DNA from: Pseudoalteromonas sp. OOF1S-7
Lineage (GTDB): Bacteria; Pseudomonadota; Gammaproteobacteria; Enterobacterales; Alteromonadaceae
Reading direction: 5' to 3'
Length of the DNA stretch: 64,000 nt
Assembly (NCBI RefSeq): GCF_022347765.1
Contig: NZ_JAKRFZ010000003.1
Span: 434,001-498,000 of the forward strand
Shown here: in pieces, positions 57,535 to 64,000 of the stretch
How the letters are laid out: every line of letters begins with the position of its first letter
How positions within the stretch are numbered: position 1 is the first letter of the stretch
Position numbers and translations under genes: made by a program
The notes under the pieces: generated by a model
What the model was told of the DNA's origin: nothing
What the model saw: the letters and a program-made list of their open reading frames with translations, nothing else
Database searches by the model: none

Positions 57535-58366
57535 TCCGCACGTTGAAGGCGGTCTGATTTTGCTCGCTGGAGCGAAATGGATTGATATCCAGGCCGCCAC
57601 GGCGGGTATAACGGGCGTATACTTCCAGCTTACTGGGGTTGAGCGCGCGCAGCAGATCGCAGTAAATGCGCTCAACACACTGCTCGTGGAACTCGTTATG
57701 ATCGCGAAATGAGATCAGGTAACGCAGCAGCGACTCCCGACAGATTTTTGCGCCCTCATAACGGATCACGATACTGGCCCAGTCTGGCTGTGAGGTGATC
57801 AGGCAGTTCGACTTAAGCAAGTGGCTGTGCAGGGTTTCACTGACCGGCTCGTCGCTTTGCAGCGCCAGCAGGCCATCGCGCGGGCTATAATCATCTACCG
57901 TGATATCTAACTCATCGATACAATCGCCCGGCAGCGCTGAAAATGGCAGGCAATCGTGGTCGTCGGGGCCATACAGCGTCACTGCCACGTCGCATTTAGC
58001 TGCTGCGGATAAATCTTGTTGCAAGGCATCGCGTACGGCATCAAAGCTGTCAAACTTGCTCTGATTAAAACTATTCAGATAGAGCTTAAAGGATTTGGAC
58101 TCGATAATGTGGCTGCTCTGACAAGGGAATACAAATCGCGCGATAGCCACCTGAGGTTTGCCTTTTGAGTTCAGCCAGGACAACTCATAGCCGTGCCAGA
58201 TGTCTTCACCAAAAAACGGCAATGCCTGCTCGTCTACGGCTATCTGATCGCGGTTGAGTTTACGGGCGATAGGGTGCAGCAGGCTGGGGTCATACTGACT
58301 GGCGTATTCTGTGGTTTTACCCAGCACAGAAGCTTTTAACTCCGGGGCGTTATTGTAGTCTGTCAT
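57521..58366 (-). CDS. queF: NADPH-dependent 7-cyano-7-deazaguanine reductase
   Basis: 281 residues, the long (E. coli type) QueF. Catalytic Cys in [13 protein letters not shown] (near 190) and the motif [17 protein letters not shown]. It reduces preQ0 to preQ1 for queuosine. E. coli QueF has 282 residues. The gene is divergent from syd with a 43-base gap; no preQ1 riboswitch is visible. Confidence 0.96.
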   Translation of the reverse strand: MTDYNNAPELKASVLGKTTEYASQYDPSLLHPIARKLNRDQIAVDEQALPFFGEDIWHGYELSWLNSKGKPQVAIARFVFPCQSSHIIESKSFKLYLNSFNQSKFDSFDAVRDALQQDLSAAAKCDVAVTLYGPDDHDCLPFSALPGDCIDELDITVDDYSPRDGLLALQSDEPVSETLHSHLLKSNCLITSQPDWASIVIRYEGAKICRESLLRYLISFRDHNEFHEQCVERIYCDLLRALNPSKLEVYARYTRRGGLDINPFRSSEQNQTAFNVRINRQ

Positions 58367-58409
58367 GTTGATCCATTAGTAGTTACAATGGCAACGATTA
58401 TAGCGAATA

Positions 58410-58973
58410 ATGAGCGAGAATAGCAGTATGAGCGTGCGCACTTTGATCCTCGAACTTCACGAAAAATTTGCCAACTCGGTGCAGCAATCCCAGGGCCACT
58501 GGCCGCTGATCCAACATGACGAACAATGGCCCAGCCCGTGCGAAACCGGCGAGCCAAGGGGTGATGGTTTGATAGCCTGGCAGGTAGTGCCAAGAACTCC
58601 GGGCGGTGACTTGAATGCGCTGGCCAAAGCACTGGACACCCAGTTTAGCGCTGAACTGAATGACTTTTACGGCTCGGTTTATGGCGGCAATATACTGCTT
58701 ATGCTGGAGGGAGAAGAAGTTGAGTTGTTGCAGGCCTGGAACGAAGCGGACTTTGAGCGTTTGCAGCAGAATATCACAGGCCATGTACTGATGAAGCGCC
58801 GCCTAAAACAAGCTGATACCGTTTTTATTGGCCTGACCGCACAGGAAGATGTATTGATCACTGTGCAGCTGAGCAGCGGAGAAGTGTGCCTTGAGCGTGT
58901 CGGCAAGGCACCACATTCCGTGCTGGCGCCGAGCCTGAGCGCATTCCTGAGCCAGTTAACGACACAGTTTTAA
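58410..58973 (+). CDS. syd: SecY-interacting protein Syd
   Basis: 187 residues (E. coli 181). The family pattern is visible: GHWPLIQHDEQWPSPC, FYGSVYGGN and LFIGL-like VFIGLTAQED. Syd binds the cytoplasmic face of SecY. The start could be ATG at 58410 or 58428. The queF/syd pairing is a conserved neighbourhood in gammaproteobacteria. Confidence 0.93.
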   Translation: MSENSSMSVRTLILELHEKFANSVQQSQGHWPLIQHDEQWPSPCETGEPRGDGLIAWQVVPRTPGGDLNALAKALDTQFSAELNDFYGSVYGGNILLMLEGEEVELLQAWNEADFERLQQNITGHVLMKRRLKQADTVFIGLTAQEDVLITVQLSSGEVCLERVGKAPHSVLAPSLSAFLSQLTTQF

Positions 58974-58982
58974 AGACCTGCC

Positions 58983-59002
58983 GGGTGATGCCCTCATCAC
59001 CC
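58983..59002. terminator. Hairpin between syd and the DUF2310 gene
   Basis: GGGTGATG pairs perfectly with CATCACCC around a CCCT loop, between two convergent genes. Flanking T-runs are short, so it is only a likely terminator. Confidence 0.5.
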
Positions 59003-59003
59003 C

Positions 59004-59777
59004 TTACTGAAAGTCCCAGGAAATATTAGAGACCAGTTCGCAGGCATTACACTTAAAATCGAAAATCCCAAACCAGGGTTCCTCCAATGCCCAGTGCTCA
59101 CCGCATCCCGGGCACTTACGCGCCTTTTCCTGTGCCAGACTCTCGCCACCAACCCGGTATAAGTAGTAATAAACGGGCTTTTTGGTGAGATAGCGGATCC
59201 GCTTACTCAGGTCCAGCCCGCGACGGGTCAGATCACTGTCCAGGCTGGTAAGCTCGTTCAGAGCGGCAAACTCGCAGCGTGTGGCACCATTGATCTGGAT
59301 CTGATCACAGGCTTGCCAGTCTTCCTGCCATTTGATTAATGCCTTGTAATCCCCGTTGGCGATGGCCGGGATTGTGTATAGCGGAACTGGCTGAAAATCG
59401 TCGCCACAATACAACGGGCTACAGGTGTGTACGTAGGTGGTGTAGAGAATAAAACTGGACGGAGAGTGGCACTGATCGGCGCCATTGGCGTGAATATCCT
59501 GACCAATCACTTTCACTTTCGGGGCCAGCAATCCCGCCTGTTGCAGTTGCTCTATGGCATGTTTGACAAAAGGACTATGATGCAGCGGATGCAAAGAGTC
59601 TTCAAGTGGACACATCACCCGGGTGATAAAGAACCCTTCCTTCAGCACGGTGGGGAATTCATCACCGATGATTTGGCCATTGAAACGCAAGGCATTAACC
59701 AGCCGGTTGATGGCCTGCTCGGCCAGTTCCAGAGTGGTGTCCTGGTAACAGTCAAACGTGAGATCAACCACAAACAT
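59004..59777 (-). CDS. DUF2310 family zinc-ribbon protein
   Basis: 257 residues from ATG at 59777 (MFVVDLTFD); the longer frame upstream overlaps the preceding gene. The C-terminal zinc ribbon is CPGCGEHWALEEPWFGIFDFKC with C-x2-C pairs (CPGC and CNAC). It follows the 90-residue gene with one base between, so the two are an operon. Function unknown. Confidence 0.85.
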   Translation of the reverse strand: MFVVDLTFDCYQDTTLELAEQAINRLVNALRFNGQIIGDEFPTVLKEGFFITRVMCPLEDSLHPLHHSPFVKHAIEQLQQAGLLAPKVKVIGQDIHANGADQCHSPSSFILYTTYVHTCSPLYCGDDFQPVPLYTIPAIANGDYKALIKWQEDWQACDQIQINGATRCEFAALNELTSLDSDLTRRGLDLSKRIRYLTKKPVYYYLYRVGGESLAQEKARKCPGCGEHWALEEPWFGIFDFKCNACELVSNISWDFQ

Positions 59778-59778
59778 A

Positions 59779-60051
59779 TTAGCGAGACTCCAGCAGGGCG
59801 AGTAGTTTGTCCAGCTTAGCTTCAATGCGGTCCAGCTGAGTTTGGCCCGTTTCCTGGCTTGGCTGCGCGGCTTGCTCAGTTTGTTGTTCAAGTGTTGATA
59901 ACAGCTCAGGGTTATTTTTGTACGCCGTCAGTCCCGCAATGATCAGGGGCATGGCGACAGGTTCTGCCAGTTTGGCTTTGGTGGTGGCAACGGTGGGGGT
60001 TTTGCCTTGCGCAACGAGTGCGGTAATTGCGTTCAAAACTGCAGGATGCAT
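59779..60051 (-). CDS. Conserved small helical protein, unknown
   Basis: 90 residues: MHPAVLNAITALVAQGKTPT at the start, then LIIAGLTAYKNNPE, and a C-terminal coiled-coil end (LDRIEAKLDKLLALLESR). The N-terminal pattern (V-x-x-A-I-x-x-L-x-x-x-G-K-x-P-T-V-A-x-x-K) recalls the helix-turn-helix start of KfrA-like DNA-binding proteins, so DNA binding is possible but unproven. It is translated just before the DUF2310 gene. Confidence 0.7.
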   Translation of the reverse strand: MHPAVLNAITALVAQGKTPTVATTKAKLAEPVAMPLIIAGLTAYKNNPELLSTLEQQTEQAAQPSQETGQTQLDRIEAKLDKLLALLESR

Positions 60052-60243
60052 AAAGCGGCCTCTGGAAAATAAAACTCACTGCATTGTATCACCTTAGCCG
60101 CCGGAACATCACCAGTAAAACGAGGCCCAGCTCAGCGCGCGGCAGCATGAAAGATGGAGTAAAGCACCAGTGACAGGCAGGGAGCAGACGTACGTGGTAT
60201 TTTACCGGATATGCTTGCGCGCTACCTTATCGTTGGTGGCCCC

Positions 60244-60471
60244 TTATCGCAATCGTGCGTCAAGTTCGTCAATGACCTCACTCCACTCAGCATCCTCTCT
60301 AAGTGATTCTTCAATAAAGTGTTTTTGTCCTTCATTCCAAAATGGCGCTTCTGCCAGCAGCATATCACTGGGCAGGCTGTGCTGACTAAAAAATGCTTCC
60401 ATACCGGCATTGCTGTTGTCCAGCCCGAGTTGAGCAAATAAGTTTTTCAGATTATGTGCACTGGTGTCCAT
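60244..60471 (-). CDS. DUF2789 family protein
   Basis: 75 residues: LFAQLGLDNSNAGMEAFFSQHSLP and APFWNEGQKHFIEESLREDAEW match the DUF2789 pattern. Small, acidic, cytoplasmic. Function unknown. It is divergent from the acetyltransferase gene at 60577. Confidence 0.85.
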   Translation of the reverse strand: MDTSAHNLKNLFAQLGLDNSNAGMEAFFSQHSLPSDMLLAEAPFWNEGQKHFIEESLREDAEWSEVIDELDARLR

Positions 60472-60576
60472 ATGCCCCTCTTATTGTTTGAAAAGTGCGC
60501 TATAACTATAGTAGATTTACGACACCGACCTAGTAAATTTTGTCGGATAATCACAACAACAAGACAAGGAAACGCC

Positions 60577-61233
60577 ATGAATAACCCGGCCCCCAGCGCA
60601 CAATTAACCATTAAACACTTACTCCCTGAAGACAGTACCGTAGCGGCCAGCCTGCTCTACAGGGCATACCATGATGATAAGTTATTTAAAGATGTTCTGG
60701 GTGGCTCGGATGAGCAAACCTATGAGTCACGTTTACGAGCACTGATCCGTGAAGAGTTGTCTTGTTTTGGCCAGTCGGCCCAACCTTTGATTGGGCTATA
60801 TCAGGAACATGCTCTGCTTGCAATTGCCTGCGTGTTTGAAGCGCAAACTGAGCTGCAAGCATCGCGTCGCTGGGACTGGCGGTTAAGATTGATGATGAGT
60901 GCCGGGTATCTGCAAACGCAACAATTAATAGACAAGGAAAAAACCATTCGAGAAGCGCTGGCGGATCAGGGACACTATTATTTTTTATCCTTTATCGCGG
61001 TTGAGCCACATTATCAGAGCCAGGGGTTGGGGCATCATTTGTTGGACGCTTTGGACGAGTTGGTCAAAGAAAACCCCCTTGCAAGTGGCTTGGGTGTGTT
61101 TGTCTCAGAGGCTGTTCAGAATACTTTCTTTCGCCAGCATGGGTATGAAAAACTTCGGGTTTTAACCTTTAAATCAGTTCAGGGTGAATTGCTGTTTAAG
61201 ACTAGAGCCGCCATTATGGAAAAAGACCTGTGA
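60577..61233 (+). CDS. GNAT family N-acetyltransferase
   Basis: 218 residues from ATG at 60577 with AAGGAAACGCC upstream; the longer frame from 60454 runs into the divergent gene. The acetyl-CoA site is VEPHYQSQGLGHHLLDAL (near 142-159), and FFRQHGYEKL is the typical C-terminal GNAT element. Substrate unknown. Its stop codon lies inside the palindrome that probably controls the RNA gene downstream. Confidence 0.85.
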   Translation: MNNPAPSAQLTIKHLLPEDSTVAASLLYRAYHDDKLFKDVLGGSDEQTYESRLRALIREELSCFGQSAQPLIGLYQEHALLAIACVFEAQTELQASRRWDWRLRLMMSAGYLQTQQLIDKEKTIREALADQGHYYFLSFIAVEPHYQSQGLGHHLLDALDELVKENPLASGLGVFVSEAVQNTFFRQHGYEKLRVLTFKSVQGELLFKTRAAIMEKDL

Positions 61234-61246
61234 GACTTTTCTCACA
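61229..61246 (+). promoter_or_regulatory. Probable UvrY/GacA binding site upstream of csrB
   Basis: TGTGAGACTTTTCTCACA is a perfect inverted repeat TGTGAG-N6-CTCACA, the form of UvrY/GacA sites (TGTAAG-N6-CTTACA type). It is about 165 bases before the RNA start, the distance known for csrB and rsmY/rsmZ control sites. It is not a CRP site, since TGTGA and TCACA are eight bases apart. A half site TGTAAG occurs at 61298-61303. Confidence 0.7.
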
Positions 61247-61445
61247 TGGATGTAGGTGAAGGCGTTTTAGGCCTAGTGCTTTAACCCTTATTAGAAGTGT
61301 AAGTATTTGTATTTTATAGATTCGTTTTTTATTTCAAGTAAATTACAAAAAAAGCAGGCGAAAAAGCGTCTTTTTCATTGTCCAGAATTGCGTAAACTTA
61401 ATCATGTTCAAGGACGGAAGGACACCAGCGCCAGGTAGCGGTGAA

Positions 61446-62093
61446 ACGGACGGAGTCAGGAAGGCTCAGGATAACATCAGGAAGATGTTAGTCAAAGGAA
61501 GGTCAGGAGCGCTTAGGATAAGCGAAGCGGACGGAGTCAGGAAGGCTCAGGATAGCATCAGGAAGATGTTAGTCAAAGGAGTGTCAGGAGCGCTTAGGAT
61601 AAGCGAAGCGGACGGAGTCAGGAAGGCTCAGGATAGCATCAGGAAGATGTTAGTCAAAGGAGTGTCAGGAGCGCTTAGGATAAGCGAAGCGGACGGGGTC
61701 AGGAAGGCTCAGGATAGCATCAGGAGGATGTTAATCAAAGGAATGTCAGGAGCGCTTAGGATAAGCGAAGCGGACGGGGTCAGGAAGGCTCAGGATAGCA
61801 TCAGGAAGATGTTAGTCAAAGGAATGTCAGGAGCGCTTAGGATAAGCGAAGTGGACGGGGTCAGGAAGGCTCAGGATAGCATCAGGAAGATGTTAATCAA
61901 AGGAATGTCAGGAGCGCTTAGGATAAGCGAAGTGGACGGAGTCAGGAAGGCTCAGGATAGCATCAGGAAGATGTTAATCAAAGGAATGTCAGGAGCGCTT
62001 AGGATAAGCGAAGCGGACGGAGTCAGGAAGGCTTAGCATAACATCAGGAAGATGTTAGTAAAAGGAATGTCAGGAGCGCTTAGGATAGGCGAA
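61446..62093 (+). repeat. Eight 81-bp tandem units inside csrB
   Basis: Units begin at 61446, 61527, 61608, 61689, 61770, 61851, 61932 and 62013, all exactly 81 bases, with degenerate sequence after 62094. They differ at few sites. The changes at stem positions (unit offsets 9, 22, 29 and 76) are all A/G or C/T exchanges opposite U or G, so the pair is kept. Because 81 is a multiple of three, a 210-codon frame stays open by chance. Confidence 0.95.
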
Positions 62094-62370
62094 GAGGACT
62101 GAGTCTGGGAGACTCAGGACACAAAGGGACGTTGTTTATAAAAGGAATAGGGAATAGAAGTCGAAAGGTGCGAAACAGTTCACATCGGCCGACAAAGGAT
62201 GTGCTTGGATGCGGTAAGGATATCTACAGGATGTAACCTATCGGATGAAGTCAGGGAAGAAGATCGGGTGTGTCAGGATGTATACCCGTTCAGGGGATGA
62301 TGAAGCTTGGCGGCTTGCTAGTTTGTTGTAGGCAGAGGTATCGGATACCTCCCAGGAAATTCGTCAGATT

Positions 62371-62406
62371 GGGGCGTAGCACAAGGGTTACGCCTTGGTT
62401 TTTTTA
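62371..62406 (+). terminator. Terminator of csrB
   Basis: GGCGTAGC pairs with GGTTACGCC (one wobble) around a short loop (62373-62394), followed by TTGGTTTTTTTATT. Confidence 0.85.
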
Positions 62407-62491
62407 TTCAGTTAACACTATATATTACTATCACGCCTTTACTTCATCTTACATCTCAGCCCCACGTTAATCATTCTTAAATGAACACAAA

Positions 62492-62794
62492 TCAGCCCAT
62501 TCGGTGCGGTGGAATATCCATTTTCTTAAGACGCAGGTTTTCAAGGTGCATAGTACCGGTATAGGCACTTTGCTGATCTGAGCTGAACTCAAAGGCAAAT
62601 TGACTTTTTATTCCCAGCCTGCCATTGCTCAGCACTGCGAGCCTGCGTTTAACACAGGCGACACTGAGTAGTTGGACATTGAGTTTTTCAGCTTGTCCAA
62701 CTGCATGCTGCTGTGCCGCTTCTGCTATCTGGCGGCCAAACCAAAAAAACGCAATGACTGCGCCAATAAGAATAAAAAGCCAAAGAGTGATCAT
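62492..62794 (-). CDS. DUF3301 domain protein
   Basis: 100 residues with one N-terminal membrane helix (ITLWLFILIGAVIAFFWFG) and a cytoplasmic or periplasmic part containing QLLSVACVKRR and FEFSSDQQSAYTGTMHL, typical of DUF3301. It overlaps the DUF3549 gene by four bases (ATGA). Function unknown. Confidence 0.87.
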   Translation of the reverse strand: MITLWLFILIGAVIAFFWFGRQIAEAAQQHAVGQAEKLNVQLLSVACVKRRLAVLSNGRLGIKSQFAFEFSSDQQSAYTGTMHLENLRLKKMDIPPHRMG

Positions 62795-63828
62795 CGTTTA
62801 AATAGCCTGCCTATTGCTCTGGACAGTGTTTCACTGCGATTTTCTGTTCTAAGTAGAGCTAAGACATGTGGGCGCAGTGTAGGAATTGCAACCAGATCGG
62901 CGAAAATGCTTTCAAATAAGCCGTCCACTTCAGTGTTGTGTGCGGCACAATCCATTAGTTTGACAAGCCTAAGTGAGTCGGTCAGTGTCTCCCAGCAACG
63001 TCCTGTAATGGTCAGTTGCAGATCAGCCTGTGTAGAGAGTGGGGAATCCAGAATAGTGTCTACGGCGTCAGCAATCAGCCCCAGGCTATGGCTACCAGAT
63101 AAGGCTCTGAGGTGGTTAATACTGGCTGTCAGGTCCTCGCTATCTACTGCCGTTTTCAGGCCGCTAAGCAAGTGCTCGGTCAGCTCAACGCCAATGGCCA
63201 CGTGCTCCAGCATGGCAGCCAGAGGAGATTGCACTTGTGCGGGAAGGTGTGACCAACAGGCTTTCAAATTATTACGATTGCTGCCGTGCTCCAGGCGCAT
63301 AGCAAAGTCGGCCAGGCCCTGCACCGCCAGGTTTTGCCACTGATCCAACCCCAGCTTTTGTGCAAAATACAATTCGGCATATTCATAATATTGCGACGCC
63401 GGACGTTTGAGTTCAGTTTTCAGTAAAGCATTAAACGCGGCCAGTTTATTGGCGTTAGGCGCATATACATAAGGGTTGTTATCTAGTTTGCCTTGCGCCG
63501 CTTCGCCGGTGAGCTGAGTGCCTAACGCATCAATCACCATAGAGGCAAAGTGGTCACGGCTGGCGGCAACCAGCTTGCTCTGTTCATCCAGCGGCAGTTT
63601 CAGAAACCACACGTATGGGTCCTGGGTTGCCTGGTTGTCCCAAAACTGGATAGCCAACAGGGCGTGACCAGCGAGCGGATAAGGGTAGGGCACCTGAGTG
63701 GTTTCAATTTGCGCAAACTGCTTTTTATCGATTTTGGTTATGCGACGGCCAATATCATAGGCGCGCCATTGCGTGCCGGCTGAAGTCAGTAGTTCACCTA
63801 AAGTCGTAATTTGCGCTGTCATTTTCAT
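62791..63828 (-). CDS. DUF3549 family protein
   Basis: 345 residues, mostly helical, no signal peptide or membrane helix. The N-terminal part (ITTLGELLTSAGTQWRAYDIGRR) and PYPLAGHALLAIQFWD match DUF3549. It forms a two-gene operon with DUF3301, a pair common near truC/yqcC in Vibrio and Alteromonadales. The ATG at 63828 or the one six bases later may be used. Function unknown. Confidence 0.87.
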   Translation of the reverse strand: MKMTAQITTLGELLTSAGTQWRAYDIGRRITKIDKKQFAQIETTQVPYPYPLAGHALLAIQFWDNQATQDPYVWFLKLPLDEQSKLVAASRDHFASMVIDALGTQLTGEAAQGKLDNNPYVYAPNANKLAAFNALLKTELKRPASQYYEYAELYFAQKLGLDQWQNLAVQGLADFAMRLEHGSNRNNLKACWSHLPAQVQSPLAAMLEHVAIGVELTEHLLSGLKTAVDSEDLTASINHLRALSGSHSLGLIADAVDTILDSPLSTQADLQLTITGRCWETLTDSLRLVKLMDCAAHNTEVDGLFESIFADLVAIPTLRPHVLALLRTENRSETLSRAIGRLFKR

Positions 63829-63920
63829 CTCACTTTATTGCGTTGAGGCGCGATTATAACGTTATTCTTGGTCACTGATAAGGGTGACCATAAAGATACA
63901 AACGCCCGGGTTTGATGGGG

Positions 63921-63926
63921 TATAAT
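63921..63926 (+). promoter_or_regulatory. Possible -10 box of the last gene
   Basis: A consensus TATAAT 31 bases before the ATG at 63957. No good -35 box is found at 16-18 bases, but an inverted repeat GGTCAC/GTGACC (63870-63889) lies upstream. Confidence 0.4.
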
Positions 63927-63956
63927 GGGGTTTTTGTATTTGTGTGAGGAAGCACT

Positions 63957-64000
63957 ATGGATCACCCTCTATGGCATTTGCTCGATGAGCTGGAGCACAC
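63957..64000 (+). CDS. Start of a gene cut by the window end, perhaps yqcC-like
   Basis: Only 14 codons are visible: MDHPLWHLLDELEH, with GAGGAAGCACT before the ATG. The position next to DUF3549/DUF3301 and csrB, and the helical leucine-rich start, would fit a YqcC family protein as in the E. coli syd-csrB-yqcC-truC region, but so short a sequence does not allow a firm assignment. Confidence 0.5.
   Translation, partial: MDHPLWHLLDELEH

Larger units (their letters stand above)
61405..62406 (+). ncRNA. csrB: Oversized CsrB-type CsrA-sequestering RNA
   Basis: A GGA-rich transcript region of about 1 kb. By hand count there are about 80 GGA motifs on the plus strand (3 in the leader, 61 in eight 81-bp units, 16 in the 3' part), roughly one per 12 bases. 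In each unit three hairpins present A-GGA-N loops: GAGTC-AGGAA-GGCTC, AGCATC-AGGAA-GATGTT and CGCTT-AGGAT-AAGCG. The 3' part has more, such as CTGAGTC-TGGGA-GACTCAG at 62099-62117. CsrB binds and titrates the translational regulator CsrA. E. coli CsrB is about 370 bases with about 22 GGA. It ends in a terminator, has a UvrY-type box upstream and is near syd, like E. coli csrB. The exact 5' end is uncertain; TAAACT at 61393-61398 may be the -10 box. Confidence 0.88.

Noticed and set aside
61229..61246. CRP binding site
   Set aside because: TGTGA and TCACA are eight bases apart; CRP needs six. The TGTGAG-N6-CTCACA reading fits UvrY/GacA better.
61404..62036. A 210-codon frame made of 27-residue repeats
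   Set aside because: No ribosome binding site, repeat period a multiple of three, differences mostly amino-acid changing but pairing-preserving, and strong RNA features. It is best explained as an open frame inside csrB.
62270..62470. A 66-codon frame behind the csrB repeats
   Set aside because: It runs through the csrB 3' part and its terminator and has no recognisable features.

Overview
The window looks like a chromosomal segment of a marine gammaproteobacterium of the order Alteromonadales, most likely Pseudoalteromonas. The reasons are the protein sequences (RdgC, Syd, TamA/TamB, NrdR, RadD, DUF3283, DUF3301, DUF3549 and DUF2789 proteins), the gene order nrdR-ribDEB-ribH-nusB-thiL-pgpA, a thrLABC operon of the enteric type, and several large propeller-type signalling proteins. 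The genus is inferred, not proven. Almost the whole window is ordinary chromosomal backbone; I see no insertion sequence, prophage, CRISPR array or integrase.

Layout. 1-1550: 3' truncated hybrid-type histidine kinase (minus strand). 1764-3237: tRNA operon with four tRNA-Phe, two tRNA-Thr and two decayed tRNA fragments, ending in three exact-length 181-bp tandem repeats that each carry a terminator, inverted repeats and the 3' end of tRNA-Phe. 3377-9576: small proteins and a 1490-residue propeller/PAS/GGDEF-like/EAL protein. 9608-16054: potassium channel, PatZ-type protein acetyltransferase, TonB-like protein, Nudix hydrolase, Tas-type aldo-keto reductase. 16039-31741: SOS-controlled dinB, CstA, M17 aminopeptidase, chemoreceptor, DPP-IV-type and DPP-III-type peptidases, HIT and HDOD proteins, rdgC, and a histidine kinase divergent from a response regulator. 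31933-36726: thr operon with leader peptide and attenuator. 36911-38295: glyA. 38406-47393: nrdR/riboflavin/nusB/thiL/pgpA cluster, then a propeller-type diguanylate cyclase. 47587-50144: H-NS-like protein, RadD, RraB-like protein. 50327-57534: tamA-tamB, an unrecognised periplasmic protein and a cyclophilin lipoprotein, tightly coupled. 57521-64000: queF, syd, several conserved small proteins, a very large CsrB-type RNA gene, DUF3301/DUF3549 proteins and the start of one more gene.

The most notable element is at 61405-62406. It is a roughly 1-kb GGA-rich RNA gene built from eight 81-bp tandem units. By hand count there are about 80 GGA motifs, all on the plus strand. Each unit folds into three short hairpins with A-GGA-N loops, and every base change seen in a stem keeps the pair. 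It has a Rho-independent terminator and a perfect TGTGAG-N6-CTCACA box about 165 bp upstream, as expected for BarA/UvrY (GacS/GacA) control. It lies near syd, as csrB does in E. coli. I read it as an oversized CsrB that titrates CsrA; the 210-residue open frame across it is an artefact of the 81-bp period.

The second is the tRNA-linked 181-bp array, which resembles the 178-bp tandem repeats behind E. coli tyrT (rtT RNA). The two large propeller proteins (one EAL phosphodiesterase-like, one diguanylate cyclase-like), the chemoreceptor, the HDOD protein and the CsrB RNA together suggest rich control of motile versus sessile life.
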